64,000 bases of DNA. Source: Putridiphycobacter sp045107045. GTDB taxonomy: Bacteria > Bacteroidota > Bacteroidia > Flavobacteriales_D > Crocinitomicaceae. Below the pieces are notes generated by a model. The model searched no databases, had not been told where the DNA came from, and was given only the letters and a program-made list of their open reading frames with translations. Of this stretch, positions 45,059 through 54,139 are shown piece after piece; within the stretch, counting starts at the first letter, position 1, and every line of letters starts with the position of its first letter. The stretch lies in contig JBGCFR010000014.1 in the NCBI GenBank assembly GCA_045107045.1, positions 1 through 64,000 of the forward strand, written 5' to 3'. Made by a program: the position numbers and the translations under genes.

Positions 45059-48019
45059 ATGAAAGCAAACTTTTTATTATCTTTTATTTTGTCATGCTTG
45101 ATATTATTTTCAACTTGGACACAAGATGTGCGACTCTCAGTTCAAACAGGGCATTCGGCAGCCATTACAGATTTATGTTTTAATTCAGATGCCAGCCTCT
45201 TTGCCAGCTCATCAGAGGATAATAATGTAGCTATTTGGCATTTAAAATCTGGAAAACAGTTTGCTAATTTAAGTGGGCATAAAGCAGCTGTTACCAATAT
45301 TGTATTTCATGATTCTCGAAACCAGTTATATAGTGTCAGTAAAGATAGCACCTTAATTATCTGGGATGTTATTTCTGCAAGAATGGTGGAGACTATCAAA
45401 TTTGATTTCCCAATTACAACTATGGATTTAGATACGATTAGTAATCGAATTGCCGTTGGCGGTAAGCACTTGATAATATATGATTTAACAGCAAAAAAGA
45501 AAATAAGTTATACATTAAGTAGTGAAAAACTTTTTACAAGTTCTCGTTTTTCAAAATCTGGAAAATGGCTTGCTATTGGAGGCGTTAATGATAAATATAC
45601 CAAAGTGGTAAACATCAAAAATAAAGAATTGATTGGTAAAGTTTTTGGCTACACCAATGACATTGTTTTTGATGCTGACGAACGAACCATCTATTGCGCT
45701 AATGAAAATGGAGGCATTACAAGTTTTAATTTTTATTCCAATGAAAGTGCTGGATTTACCAATAAAAGTGAATGGAATAGTTTTAATAGTATTAGAAAGA
45801 ACGACCGATATTTGGCTGGCGTTAATGATAGAGGTGAGATAATGATGTATAGTGCTATAAGCCTATCTCTTAAGCATGTCTTAAAAGCACATTTGCAGGC
45901 GGTAAATTGCGTTGATATTGACAATTCTGGAAATTATATGGTAACTGGTGGAAATGGTAAACGAATTATTCTATGGGACCTAAACAGAATGGAAATGATT
46001 AGAACATTCAAATCAAATATTTTCAGAATTAGCCAAATAGATTTTTCTGCAGATGGAAGAGAAATCATTATTGGATTCGCGAATGGTGCAGTTAGAAAAA
46101 ATGATCTATTTTCGAATAGTGCAGTTGGTAATCGGGCTAAACTCAATAAATCAGAGATGCAAAATGGATGGGAATTTTTCTTAACGGGAATTGATAAAAA
46201 CCATAATGACGAAGCAATTTTTAATATGATTTTGCGTCGTAAAGGATTGCTTGAAGATGATGGCTATGATTACTTGAGTCACGCAAAACTGCTATGGGAC
46301 ACTTATACCAATGAAATTACCGTCCAGAAAACTTCAGAAAAGGAAAGCATGATTATTAATTATGAACAGAAATTGAAAGAAGGTGAAGTTTTACCAAGGT
46401 CATATTTTGTTGATAAAAGTCTTGAAAAAGCACAAAGTTCGAACTACTTAGCTGAAATAATTGGAAATGAGTTGAAGCTAAGTTCTTCTCAAACTGCAGC
46501 AGAAATATTTAGGATTCAAACTGGGCATACTGACAGAGTGACCTCTGTAGCTATTAATGCAGAACATGGTTTTGTTGCCACGGCAAGTTGGGATGGAATG
46601 ATTAAGTTTTGGAGCCTGAAAGACGGAAAATTACTAACTACTTATGGCGCCTTTGGCGGATCGGATTTCGTTTACATTAGTCCTAACAACTATTACTATG
46701 CTTCCAAGGGAGCACTGAATAATATCGGATTTATCTTTGAAGGTCAAATATTCGCGTTCGATCAATTTGATTTAGTGTATAACCGGCCCGATCTTGTTTT
46801 TGAGCATTTACCATATATTTCTCCAAGCTTAATTAAAAATTACTACCGTGCTTATACAAAAAGGTTGTCAAAGATGGGTATAGAGGAGGCTGATCTTGGA
46901 ATTTCGGTAGATATTCCGGACTTAAGGGTTACCAATAAAACAGGTGTTATTTCAAAAGATGGGAAATTACTTGTTGAAATAGTTGCAAAAGATGATGAAA
47001 AAAGGCTATCCGCGTGTCATGTATTAATTAATGGTGTTCCTGTTTATGGAAAAAAAGGGAAAATTATTGAAGACAACGTTTTAGTATTAGAAGAAACCTT
47101 AAAGATTAATCCTGGTAAAAACTATGTACAGATATATGTTACAAACGAAGATGGTATTAGTTCCTTCAAGGAGTCATTCCAAGTTGTTTCCCAGCAAAGT
47201 CAAGTTAAATCTAACTTGTACGTATTGGCATTAGGTTGTTCAAAGTATAAGGAAAGCGAATATAACCTAAGCTTTGCCGAGAAAGATGCTTCCGATATTA
47301 TAAAGTATTTTAACAAATCAAAGGAATTTGATGAGGTATTTACTAAAAAAATAGTGGATGAAGACATGGTATGGTCAAGTGCAAATGACATGAAAAACTT
47401 CTTAAAATCAGCAACCGAAAATGATGTAGTTATTCTATTCTTTGCTGGCCATGGCGTATTAGACGCCGAACTTGATTATTTTATTGCAGCTCATGATATG
47501 AGTTTTAGTAACCCAAAAGAAAACGGAATTCCAATTCAATTCTTTGACAACTTAATTGATGGTGTTAAAAGCCGTAAAAAACTGGTGTTTATTGATGCTT
47601 GTCATTCTGGAGAAATTGATAAAACAGAATTTGACATTGATACTTTAACAGCAATGAACGAAACAGATGTTGTTTTTAGAGCAGTTGGCAATTCAGTTAA
47701 ACAAAAAGATGCTGTTAGCACGTTCGAGTTATCTAAAATGGTATTTGCAGATATGCGGGAAAGTAATGGGTCTATTGTCATATCTAGTGCTGGTGGTGGA
47801 GAATACGCCATGGAGGGAGAGGAATGGAGGAATGGGGTATTTACATATACATTGTTAAATGGATTAAAGTCAGGTGAGGCTGATTTAAATAAAGATAAAA
47901 TAGTCATGGTTTCAGAAATGCATACTTACCTCATTAGAACTGTTAATGAAATTACAAAAGGTATGCAAACGCCAACCTCTCGAGTTGAAAACCTAAATAA
48001 TGATTTTAGAATTAAGTAG
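45059..48019 (+). CDS. Exported WD40-repeat protein with C-terminal caspase-like (C14) domain
   Basis: The 986-residue protein begins at ATG 45059 (an upstream in-frame TTG at 45032 only adds nine residues before the signal). The signal peptide is MKANFLLSFILSCLILFS. WD40 repeats span about 25-330 (GHSAAITDLCFNSDASLFAS, SKDSTLIIWD, VTGGNGKRIILWD). Another block lies near 485-540 (GHTDRVTSVAI). A linker and an Ig-like segment (about 625-705) precede the caspase fold (about 715-985), with the catalytic pair His798 (FFAGHGVLD) and Cys848 (FIDACHSGE). It is probably a periplasmic or surface protease. The next gene starts 2 bp later. Confidence 0.88.
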   Translation: MKANFLLSFILSCLILFSTWTQDVRLSVQTGHSAAITDLCFNSDASLFASSSEDNNVAIWHLKSGKQFANLSGHKAAVTNIVFHDSRNQLYSVSKDSTLIIWDVISARMVETIKFDFPITTMDLDTISNRIAVGGKHLIIYDLTAKKKISYTLSSEKLFTSSRFSKSGKWLAIGGVNDKYTKVVNIKNKELIGKVFGYTNDIVFDADERTIYCANENGGITSFNFYSNESAGFTNKSEWNSFNSIRKNDRYLAGVNDRGEIMMYSAISLSLKHVLKAHLQAVNCVDIDNSGNYMVTGGNGKRIILWDLNRMEMIRTFKSNIFRISQIDFSADGREIIIGFANGAVRKNDLFSNSAVGNRAKLNKSEMQNGWEFFLTGIDKNHNDEAIFNMILRRKGLLEDDGYDYLSHAKLLWDTYTNEITVQKTSEKESMIINYEQKLKEGEVLPRSYFVDKSLEKAQSSNYLAEIIGNELKLSSSQTAAEIFRIQTGHTDRVTSVAINAEHGFVATASWDGMIKFWSLKDGKLLTTYGAFGGSDFVYISPNNYYYASKGALNNIGFIFEGQIFAFDQFDLVYNRPDLVFEHLPYISPSLIKNYYRAYTKRLSKMGIEEADLGISVDIPDLRVTNKTGVISKDGKLLVEIVAKDDEKRLSACHVLINGVPVYGKKGKIIEDNVLVLEETLKINPGKNYVQIYVTNEDGISSFKESFQVVSQQSQVKSNLYVLALGCSKYKESEYNLSFAEKDASDIIKYFNKSKEFDEVFTKKIVDEDMVWSSANDMKNFLKSATENDVVILFFAGHGVLDAELDYFIAAHDMSFSNPKENGIPIQFFDNLIDGVKSRKKLVFIDACHSGEIDKTEFDIDTLTAMNETDVVFRAVGNSVKQKDAVSTFELSKMVFADMRESNGSIVISSAGGGEYAMEGEEWRNGVFTYTLLNGLKSGEADLNKDKIVMVSEMHTYLIRTVNEITKGMQTPTSRVENLNNDFRIK

Positions 48020-48021
48020 CT

Positions 48022-49971
48022 ATGAAAACTTTTTTAACCTTGGGATGTTTTATTATTTCGTTAATTGGGCAAGGTCAAACATTTGATTTTGGCATAGAGT
48101 TCAAAACAAATAGCAACCGATTATCAAATAGGTATGATACCTCAGAGGGAATATCAACTCCCCAACATACGACAAACGAACTTGGCAGTTTTGAAATACC
48201 TGAATATAATTTTGCCTTTTTGGATGATCAAAACGAACTAGTTTATGCCAGATTTAATGAGGTAAAGATGGATAACAATATTGTCCTACCACTTTACTTA
48301 AAATACACTACCAAAAATGGTTTTTCTTATGATTTAAGAATGAGCACAGGAAAATACCGACTGGAATATCAAGGAGAAATTTTTAGAGATGCCGAGTATT
48401 ATAGTTTTTATAACGCTTCTTTTGAAGAATATAAGGAGTTATATGGAGGCCTTTTTGATGGCTTTTCTGTCAATGGTACTGACGAGTTATATACTGATGA
48501 ACAAGCTTATATTAATTGGTTTGATGGCAGAGCGAATTCTGATGCATATAGCCAGGCAAGTATTTTTTTGGTAGAGGAAATAAAATTTAAGTCATTTCAC
48601 TTTTGGGCTGGGAAAAAATTTTATGAACACAAAAGAATTCAACCTTTTGTTAATTTGGGACTACACTATAGAAGGGCGGAGGCTAGCTTTAGAAGAAAAC
48701 ATTTTGAAATAGATGATAATTTTTTAGGGCAAGTTTTAACGAAGAGCGATTTGAGTGAATTATCAGAACAAATCCCCAGTTTTTCTTCTCAAACCATAGG
48801 AATGGGAATTCGACTTGGATTTGATCTTTACCGGTATCACTTTGCAGTATCATCTGAATATTCATTTAATCTAAACGCAGAGTTTCAAGACAAGCCTTTA
48901 GTTTATAGTTATATTAATGCTGGAGCTGGTTTCAGAACAATAAGTTTAGCTTTAGGAGTAGATTTGTTTTCACATGATTTACGATCAAAAGATTACCGTG
49001 AAATCGTTTACAATGATGAATTTCAGAGTTTGTCATCAAAATTAGATAAAAACAGGAGTTCTTACACAGTGGTTAATGTGAAAGCACCCATTGTTAGTAG
49101 AATGAATCACGACAAAGAGTTTACATTATTGACTGTAATTGATGAGCTAAAACCCGAAGATTTAGCCTTTAACCTGGATTGGCAGTCATTAAGTTTTAAA
49201 GAAATTACAAGAGTAAATTGGAGTCCGAAAATTGAGGTTGGAAAACGCTTTAATATTGTTAAACCTTTGGATATAGAAATTTTGGGTGCGTTTAGCATTT
49301 TGAACATTGACAGAAAAGTTCAAGAGGTAAATACGCGTATTTATTATGACACAATAGATTTAATAGATAGATATGACCTATTTGCAACAGATATAAATTA
49401 TGCAGTTTTTCGATCGACTTTCATACCTATTCAAATGGGTGTTAATTTATACCTTAATGTTTTAAGTACTGAGACATTTGATCTGAAACTATATGGTGGT
49501 GCAGGCATCAATTGGTTTGCGCTCGTGACACCAGGACCAACAAGTGAGTTTGGAGTTAATGGCGAAGGAAATGATATTTATCAAACTACTGAAGATTTAC
49601 TTTTTTATGGAGGATATGAACCGGCGTCTATCTATAATGCAGACGTTACATGGTATTCTGGCTATGCTGAAGATTTTGACCTTGAGACATCTGTTGAGAA
49701 TCATATTATTAACGTATTTGGAGATGAGGACCTTGAACCATTGTTAGATTATGCAAGTGAAGGTAGCGGAGGATTTAATCAAAAAGTACTTTATGGTACT
49801 ATGAATTTCGGAATTGAGTTTGAATTCAACAGGTTTTTAGCTGGGGCCTCTGCTGAATTATCTATTGGCAATGTGGACAATTTTTTAGTAAAAGACTATT
49901 CTAATTTGAATCTAAATTTAGGATATATAATACAAACAAAAAATAGATACAATAAAAAGCTAAGAGATTAA
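48022..49971 (+). CDS. Large predicted outer-membrane protein, partner of the WD40-caspase gene
   Basis: The 649-residue protein has a signal peptide (MKTFLTLGCFIISLIGQGQT). Many alternating strands with aromatic belts follow (FSYDLRMSTGKYRLEYQ, MGIRLGFDLYRYHFAVSSEYSF, LKLYGGAGINWFALV). It ends near LNLNLGYIIQTKNRYNKK, compatible with a beta barrel. The internal acidic segment DEQAYINWFDGRANSD is probably a loop. No family was recognised. Only 2 bp separate it from the caspase gene, so the two are almost certainly co-translated and may work together. Confidence 0.65.
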   Translation: MKTFLTLGCFIISLIGQGQTFDFGIEFKTNSNRLSNRYDTSEGISTPQHTTNELGSFEIPEYNFAFLDDQNELVYARFNEVKMDNNIVLPLYLKYTTKNGFSYDLRMSTGKYRLEYQGEIFRDAEYYSFYNASFEEYKELYGGLFDGFSVNGTDELYTDEQAYINWFDGRANSDAYSQASIFLVEEIKFKSFHFWAGKKFYEHKRIQPFVNLGLHYRRAEASFRRKHFEIDDNFLGQVLTKSDLSELSEQIPSFSSQTIGMGIRLGFDLYRYHFAVSSEYSFNLNAEFQDKPLVYSYINAGAGFRTISLALGVDLFSHDLRSKDYREIVYNDEFQSLSSKLDKNRSSYTVVNVKAPIVSRMNHDKEFTLLTVIDELKPEDLAFNLDWQSLSFKEITRVNWSPKIEVGKRFNIVKPLDIEILGAFSILNIDRKVQEVNTRIYYDTIDLIDRYDLFATDINYAVFRSTFIPIQMGVNLYLNVLSTETFDLKLYGGAGINWFALVTPGPTSEFGVNGEGNDIYQTTEDLLFYGGYEPASIYNADVTWYSGYAEDFDLETSVENHIINVFGDEDLEPLLDYASEGSGGFNQKVLYGTMNFGIEFEFNRFLAGASAELSIGNVDNFLVKDYSNLNLNLGYIIQTKNRYNKKLRD

Positions 49972-50013
49972 TTGAGGCTTCATTAATAATACTGAAAAAG
50001 TTTTCTTTTTGAA

Positions 50014-50039
50014 TAGGGGTATTTTACATCTAAGCCGTC
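50014..50039 (+). promoter_or_regulatory. Candidate ECF promoter (site A), upstream of TonB receptor gene 50057
   Basis: TAGGGGTA (50014-50021), 14 bases, then CGTC (50036-50039). The CGTC ends 17 bases before the ATG of the receptor gene. The arrangement is the same as at three other sites between 53.9 and 60.6 kb and fits a -35/-10 pair of an ECF sigma factor. Confidence 0.65.
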
Positions 50040-50056
50040 ATAAAGAAAACTAGTCT

Positions 50057-52432
50057 ATGAAATTTAGCATAAAGGTACTTTTATGTATTTTATTATCGTC
50101 AACAACTTCTATAGCGCAAGAGAAGTTTACAATAAGTGGTTACATAAAAAGTAACGAAAGTAGTGAGGCCTTAATAGGCGCCAGAATCTACATTGAATCA
50201 CTTAAAACAGGAATTGTAACCAATGCATTTGGCTTTTATAGTCTAACCCTTCCTGAAGGTAACTATGAAATTTTGTACAGCTTTGTTGGTTGTGAAATTA
50301 TTAAAAAGGGGATCCAATTGGATGAAAATATTAAGCTCAATATTTTTCTAAAAGATGGCGCTTTGCTAAATGAAGTGACAGTAACTGCTGAACGAAAACT
50401 ACAAGAATCTACTGAAATAGGAACCATTACACTTAATATGGACAAGGTGAAATCTCTTCCTGTGCTGTTAGGTGAAGTGGATATCATAAAAACGGCACAA
50501 CTTTTACCAGGTATTCAATCAGGTAGTGAGGGGTCAAGCGGAATTTATGTAAGGGGTGGTGGTCCGGATCAAAATCTAATATTACTTGACGGGGTTCCTA
50601 TTTACAATGCCAATCATTTATTTGGTTTCTTTTCTGTGTTTAATGCGGATGCTATTAATAGTGTTAAGATTGTAAAAGGTGGCTTTCCGGCCCGATATGG
50701 TGGTAGGTTGTCATCAGTCATTGACATCAATATGAAGGAAGGTGACATGAAAAAAATTCATGGAGAGGGTTCAGTTGGTATTATTTCTTCAAAATTTATG
50801 TTGAATGGTCCAATTATTAAAGATAAGACCTCTTTTATGATTACAGGCCGAAGAACTTATATTGACTTATTGGCCAAACCTTTTATTGCTGCAGCTAATA
50901 AAAGAAATTCGCCTGATGGATCGTTTGCAACATCTGGTGGCTACTTTTTCTATGACTTAAATGCTAAGTTAAATCATATTGTTAATGAGAATAACCGGAT
51001 CTTTTTTAGTGCGTACTTAGGAAATGATAAGTTTGGGATAGACTCTAAAAGTAAATACACCGATTTTTCAGATAGTAAGGAGCATGTTGAAGAAACTAAT
51101 GGAGGATTAACTTGGGGAAATAAAATCATGGCATTAAGATGGAATCATCAATATTCGCCAAAGTTATTTTCCAATTTGACATTAAATTATAGTCAATATA
51201 ATTTTTCAACAGGATTTGGATTTAAAGATTATTTAGTAGATGATGAAAAGAATCCTGTCGCAAATTATGAGTTCGATTATAATTCTGGAATTACAGATTG
51301 GGGTGGCAGGTTTGATTTCTTCTTTTATCCAAATCCAAATCATAAAATTAATTTTGGTGTAGGTGAAATTTACCATGAATTTAATCCAGGAGTAAATCAA
51401 TTTAATTATACAGTAAATAACGATAATGTAAGTCAAACTTCAGGATCAGGTAATACTTATGCGCATGAGTTTTATGGTTTTATTGAAGATGATATGAAAC
51501 TTGGAAAGAGATTGTCAGCCAATGTGGGATTACATTTTTCTAACTTATTAGTTCGTAAAAAATGGTATAAATCAATTCAGCCTAGGGCAGCCATCAATTA
51601 TAAGCTAGATGAGTTTTCATCAGTTAAATTATCCTATTCACGTACAGCTCAATTTTTACATTTATTATCCAATACATCTATTGGCCTGCCAACTGACCTA
51701 TGGGTACCTGCTACCGAAAATATTGCCCCACAGTATGGGAATCAAATTTCTGCGGGCTACGTTAGAGAGTTAAAAAAAGGCTATAGAATTAGCACCGAAG
51801 GATATTATAAAACTATGGAAAACCTAATTGAATATAAAGACGGCGCGAGTTTCCTAAGTTCAAATGAAAGTTGGGAAAACCTTGTTGAAATTGGTGATGG
51901 CTATAGCTACGGAGCTGAGGTATTATTGGAAAAACGAACTGGAAAAACAACGGGTTGGATAGGATATACTTTATCTTGGACAAATCGTCAATTTGACAAT
52001 TTGAATGACGGTAAAGTTTACCCCTACCGTTACGATAGAAGGCATGATGTCAGTTTTGTATTAACACATAAGTTTAATGACAAAATTGATGTTGGAGTGG
52101 TATGGGTATATGGAACTGGAAATGCTGTGACTTTGGCTCTACAAAAATATAATGGAATCAATGAAGTTGGGCAAGCTTCCGTGGTAGAACATATTGGTAA
52201 AAAGAATGATTTTAGAATGCCGTCATATCACCGTTTGGACTTAGGGGTGAATATCCATAAGCCAAAAAAATGGGGTGAAGCGACTTGGAGTTTTGGAGTA
52301 TACAATGCCTATAATAGACAGAATCCGTTTTACTTAAGTTTTGGGTACTTGAAAAACTCAAATGATTACGTTTTAAAGCAGGTGAGCCTGTTTCCTGTAA
52401 TACCATCAGTAAGTTATAATTTTAAATTTTAG
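50057..52432 (+). CDS. TonB-dependent outer-membrane receptor
   Basis: The 791-residue receptor has a signal peptide (to about residue 20, TTSIAQ). A carboxypeptidase-regulatory-like Ig domain (about 22-105) contains ALIGARIYIESLKTGIVTNA. The plug domain (about 120-235) has GIYVRGGGPDQNLILLDGVP and FPARYGGRLSSVIDI. A 22-strand-type barrel runs to the end (PVIPSVSYNFKF). It imports an unknown large substrate using TonB energy. The partner DUF4249 lipoprotein starts 3 bp downstream. There is no N-terminal STN signalling domain, unlike the receptor at 57089. A candidate ECF promoter lies just upstream. Confidence 0.93.
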   Translation: MKFSIKVLLCILLSSTTSIAQEKFTISGYIKSNESSEALIGARIYIESLKTGIVTNAFGFYSLTLPEGNYEILYSFVGCEIIKKGIQLDENIKLNIFLKDGALLNEVTVTAERKLQESTEIGTITLNMDKVKSLPVLLGEVDIIKTAQLLPGIQSGSEGSSGIYVRGGGPDQNLILLDGVPIYNANHLFGFFSVFNADAINSVKIVKGGFPARYGGRLSSVIDINMKEGDMKKIHGEGSVGIISSKFMLNGPIIKDKTSFMITGRRTYIDLLAKPFIAAANKRNSPDGSFATSGGYFFYDLNAKLNHIVNENNRIFFSAYLGNDKFGIDSKSKYTDFSDSKEHVEETNGGLTWGNKIMALRWNHQYSPKLFSNLTLNYSQYNFSTGFGFKDYLVDDEKNPVANYEFDYNSGITDWGGRFDFFFYPNPNHKINFGVGEIYHEFNPGVNQFNYTVNNDNVSQTSGSGNTYAHEFYGFIEDDMKLGKRLSANVGLHFSNLLVRKKWYKSIQPRAAINYKLDEFSSVKLSYSRTAQFLHLLSNTSIGLPTDLWVPATENIAPQYGNQISAGYVRELKKGYRISTEGYYKTMENLIEYKDGASFLSSNESWENLVEIGDGYSYGAEVLLEKRTGKTTGWIGYTLSWTNRQFDNLNDGKVYPYRYDRRHDVSFVLTHKFNDKIDVGVVWVYGTGNAVTLALQKYNGINEVGQASVVEHIGKKNDFRMPSYHRLDLGVNIHKPKKWGEATWSFGVYNAYNRQNPFYLSFGYLKNSNDYVLKQVSLFPVIPSVSYNFKF

Positions 52433-52435
52433 AAC

Positions 52436-53323
52436 ATGATAAGAAAATTTATATATGTATGTTTAGCATCACTAGTATTTACTGCATGTGAAAAAGAGAT
52501 TAAATTAAAGGATAGTGATATCAAATCAAGAATTGTCGTTAATGGCTTATTTGAAACTGAGGATACTCTGAAAATTCAATTAAGTGAGAGTCGTGACATA
52601 TTATTTAATAATGGAGGCGTTTTACCGGATATATTAACTGGTCAAGCGAAACTTTTAACAGCCGACAACCAATCAATAGGAGAATTTGTGCATGAAGGGT
52701 CAGGACTTTATTATTTGCCTAATTTTTTGCCTAAACCTGGTGTGGAATATAAGTTAAAGGTAAATAATACTGGATTTGATGAAGTATCTGCTATAAATAA
52801 AATTCCCGCTTCCATCTCTATTTCTAATATTGATACGCTCAGAAAAGCCGATTATATGGACATTGATATTACATTTAGTGATAATGGAAATGAAGAAAAT
52901 TACTATGGAATATTAATTATCGACAAGGGAAAATTTGAATATGAAATTGAGCCTGGCGTTGTTGTTACCGAATATTATGATAATTCATGGGTCTGTACTA
53001 AAGACCTCAATGTTTATGGTTCTGTAGATCCTGAAGGAGACATTTGCTCAGAAGGAGATCTATTAATTAGTGATGATAATTTTAATGGTTCAAATTATAC
53101 CATTACAGTAAAAAAATATATGGATGATAATCCTGATACGTTAATTGTGTCATTAAGAAGTATCAGTGCCGACTTATATAAGTATAAAACAACACTTCAA
53201 AAATATAATGAAGTACAAGGAAATCCATTTGGAGAGCCGGTCCAAGTCTTTTCAAATATTGTAAATGGGTTTGGTATTTTTGCAGGGCAAAGTGTGTATA
53301 CAGATACTATATTTATTAAGTAG
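52436..53323 (+). CDS. DUF4249 surface lipoprotein
   Basis: The 295-residue lipoprotein has lipobox FTAC with Cys near residue 18. The mature part starts EKEIKLKDSDIKSRIVVNG, the conserved DUF4249 opening. It continues with an Ig-like beta domain and a second domain containing SLRSISADLYKYKTTLQKYNE and EPVQVFSNIVNGFGIFAG, family hallmarks. It is expected to cap or assist the TonB receptor encoded 3 bp upstream, by analogy with SusD-like pairs. The ligand is unknown. Confidence 0.9.
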   Translation: MIRKFIYVCLASLVFTACEKEIKLKDSDIKSRIVVNGLFETEDTLKIQLSESRDILFNNGGVLPDILTGQAKLLTADNQSIGEFVHEGSGLYYLPNFLPKPGVEYKLKVNNTGFDEVSAINKIPASISISNIDTLRKADYMDIDITFSDNGNEENYYGILIIDKGKFEYEIEPGVVVTEYYDNSWVCTKDLNVYGSVDPEGDICSEGDLLISDDNFNGSNYTITVKKYMDDNPDTLIVSLRSISADLYKYKTTLQKYNEVQGNPFGEPVQVFSNIVNGFGIFAGQSVYTDTIFIK

Positions 53324-53348
53324 GAATTTTTTTATTAATTTATAGTTA

Positions 53349-53377
53349 AAAGAGTGCATTGAAAGGTGCACTCTTTT
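53349..53377. terminator. Bidirectional terminator between DUF4249 and YdcF-like genes
   Basis: AGAGTGCA (53351-53358) pairs with TGCACTCT (53367-53374). An A run precedes and a T run follows, so it works on both strands. It lies between convergent gene ends at 53323 and 53378. Confidence 0.88.
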
Positions 53378-53965
53378 TTAATGTCTTAACGTTATTTTTC
53401 CAAGTGTATAGAAGAATGTTTCCGACATTAAAAATTTTAATTTAGGTATGGTAGTTTGATACATTGATGTTTTAGTTGGTGAAGGTTCGCATAAAATTTT
53501 TGCCGAATAAGCTAATTCTATTGACCTTTTCATATGAAGAGGGTCACTAACAATTAAGGCAGTTGAAAAACGGAGTGAGTCCATGATTAGTTTAGCTTCC
53601 ATTAAGTTTTCATGGGTATATAAAGAGTGCTTTTCAATGAGAATATCGCTTGGGATAACTCCTTTTCGTATTGCATAGTCTTTTGCAATTTGACTATCTG
53701 CTACATCTTGATTTTTTCCTATTCCACCAGTAAAGATGATTTTTGTTATCAATTTCTTTTTGTAAAGATAAATGCCGTGATTAACTCTTTCTTTAAAAAC
53801 AGGTGAAAGTATTCCATAGCTTGTTCCGGCTCCTAGCACAATGGCTACATCACTCTTACATTCTGAATACTCTAAAGAGTAAAGGTATATTCTAAATGAG
53901 TTAAAAATGGTGATAAACAGTATCACATATCCTGCATACCGAAAAACCTTTTTAAATGTTTTCAT
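53378..53965 (-). CDS. YdcF/SanA-like DUF218 membrane protein
   Basis: The 195-residue protein has one N-terminal membrane anchor (about 10-29) and a soluble Rossmann-like DUF218 domain. Visible motifs are VAIVLGAGTSYGILSPVF, ERVNHGIYLYKKKLITKIIFTGG, EKHSLYTHENLMEAK and ALIVSDPLHMKRS. Family members (SanA, YdcF, ElyC) act in envelope integrity or peptidoglycan precursor metabolism. The exact activity is unknown. It is monocistronic and has its own copy of the candidate ECF promoter motif upstream. Confidence 0.85.
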   Translation of the reverse strand: MKTFKKVFRYAGYVILFITIFNSFRIYLYSLEYSECKSDVAIVLGAGTSYGILSPVFKERVNHGIYLYKKKLITKIIFTGGIGKNQDVADSQIAKDYAIRKGVIPSDILIEKHSLYTHENLMEAKLIMDSLRFSTALIVSDPLHMKRSIELAYSAKILCEPSPTKTSMYQTTIPKLKFLMSETFFYTLGKITLRH

Positions 53966-53980
53966 GATCTAAAGTTACCA

Positions 53981-54005
53981 GACGTTATCCAATAGGTTTA
54001 CCCTA
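53981..54005 (-). promoter_or_regulatory. Candidate ECF promoter (site D), upstream of the YdcF-like gene
   Basis: On the minus strand: TAGGGTA (54005-53999), 14 bases, CGTC (53984-53981), then 15 bases to the ATG at 53965. It has three G residues instead of four but the same 14-base spacing to CGWC as sites A-C. Confidence 0.55.
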
Positions 54006-54082
54006 ATTAAATAGTTTGAGATAACATTTATTATTTGACTGCTTATTTTTTAGATTCGTTTTTCTAAGAACAAAAGTATGGC

Positions 54083-54120
54083 ATAAAAAAAGGGAGCTCC
54101 AATTGAAGTTCCCCCTTTTT
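54083..54120. terminator. Terminator after the 54140-54829 gene
   Basis: GGGAGCT pairs with AGTTCCC (one G-U pair) across a short loop, flanked by an A run on one side and T run on the other. It sits about 20 bp beyond the minus-strand stop at 54140 and could also act on the plus strand. Confidence 0.75.
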
Positions 54121-54139
54121 AAATTTAGTAATTAATTGC

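Noticed and set aside
52019..52026. A fifth copy of TAGGGGTA (minus orientation) inside the TonB receptor gene
   Set aside because: It lies in coding sequence and the bases 14 positions downstream are TCAA, not CGWC. It is a chance match and serves as a useful negative control for the motif.
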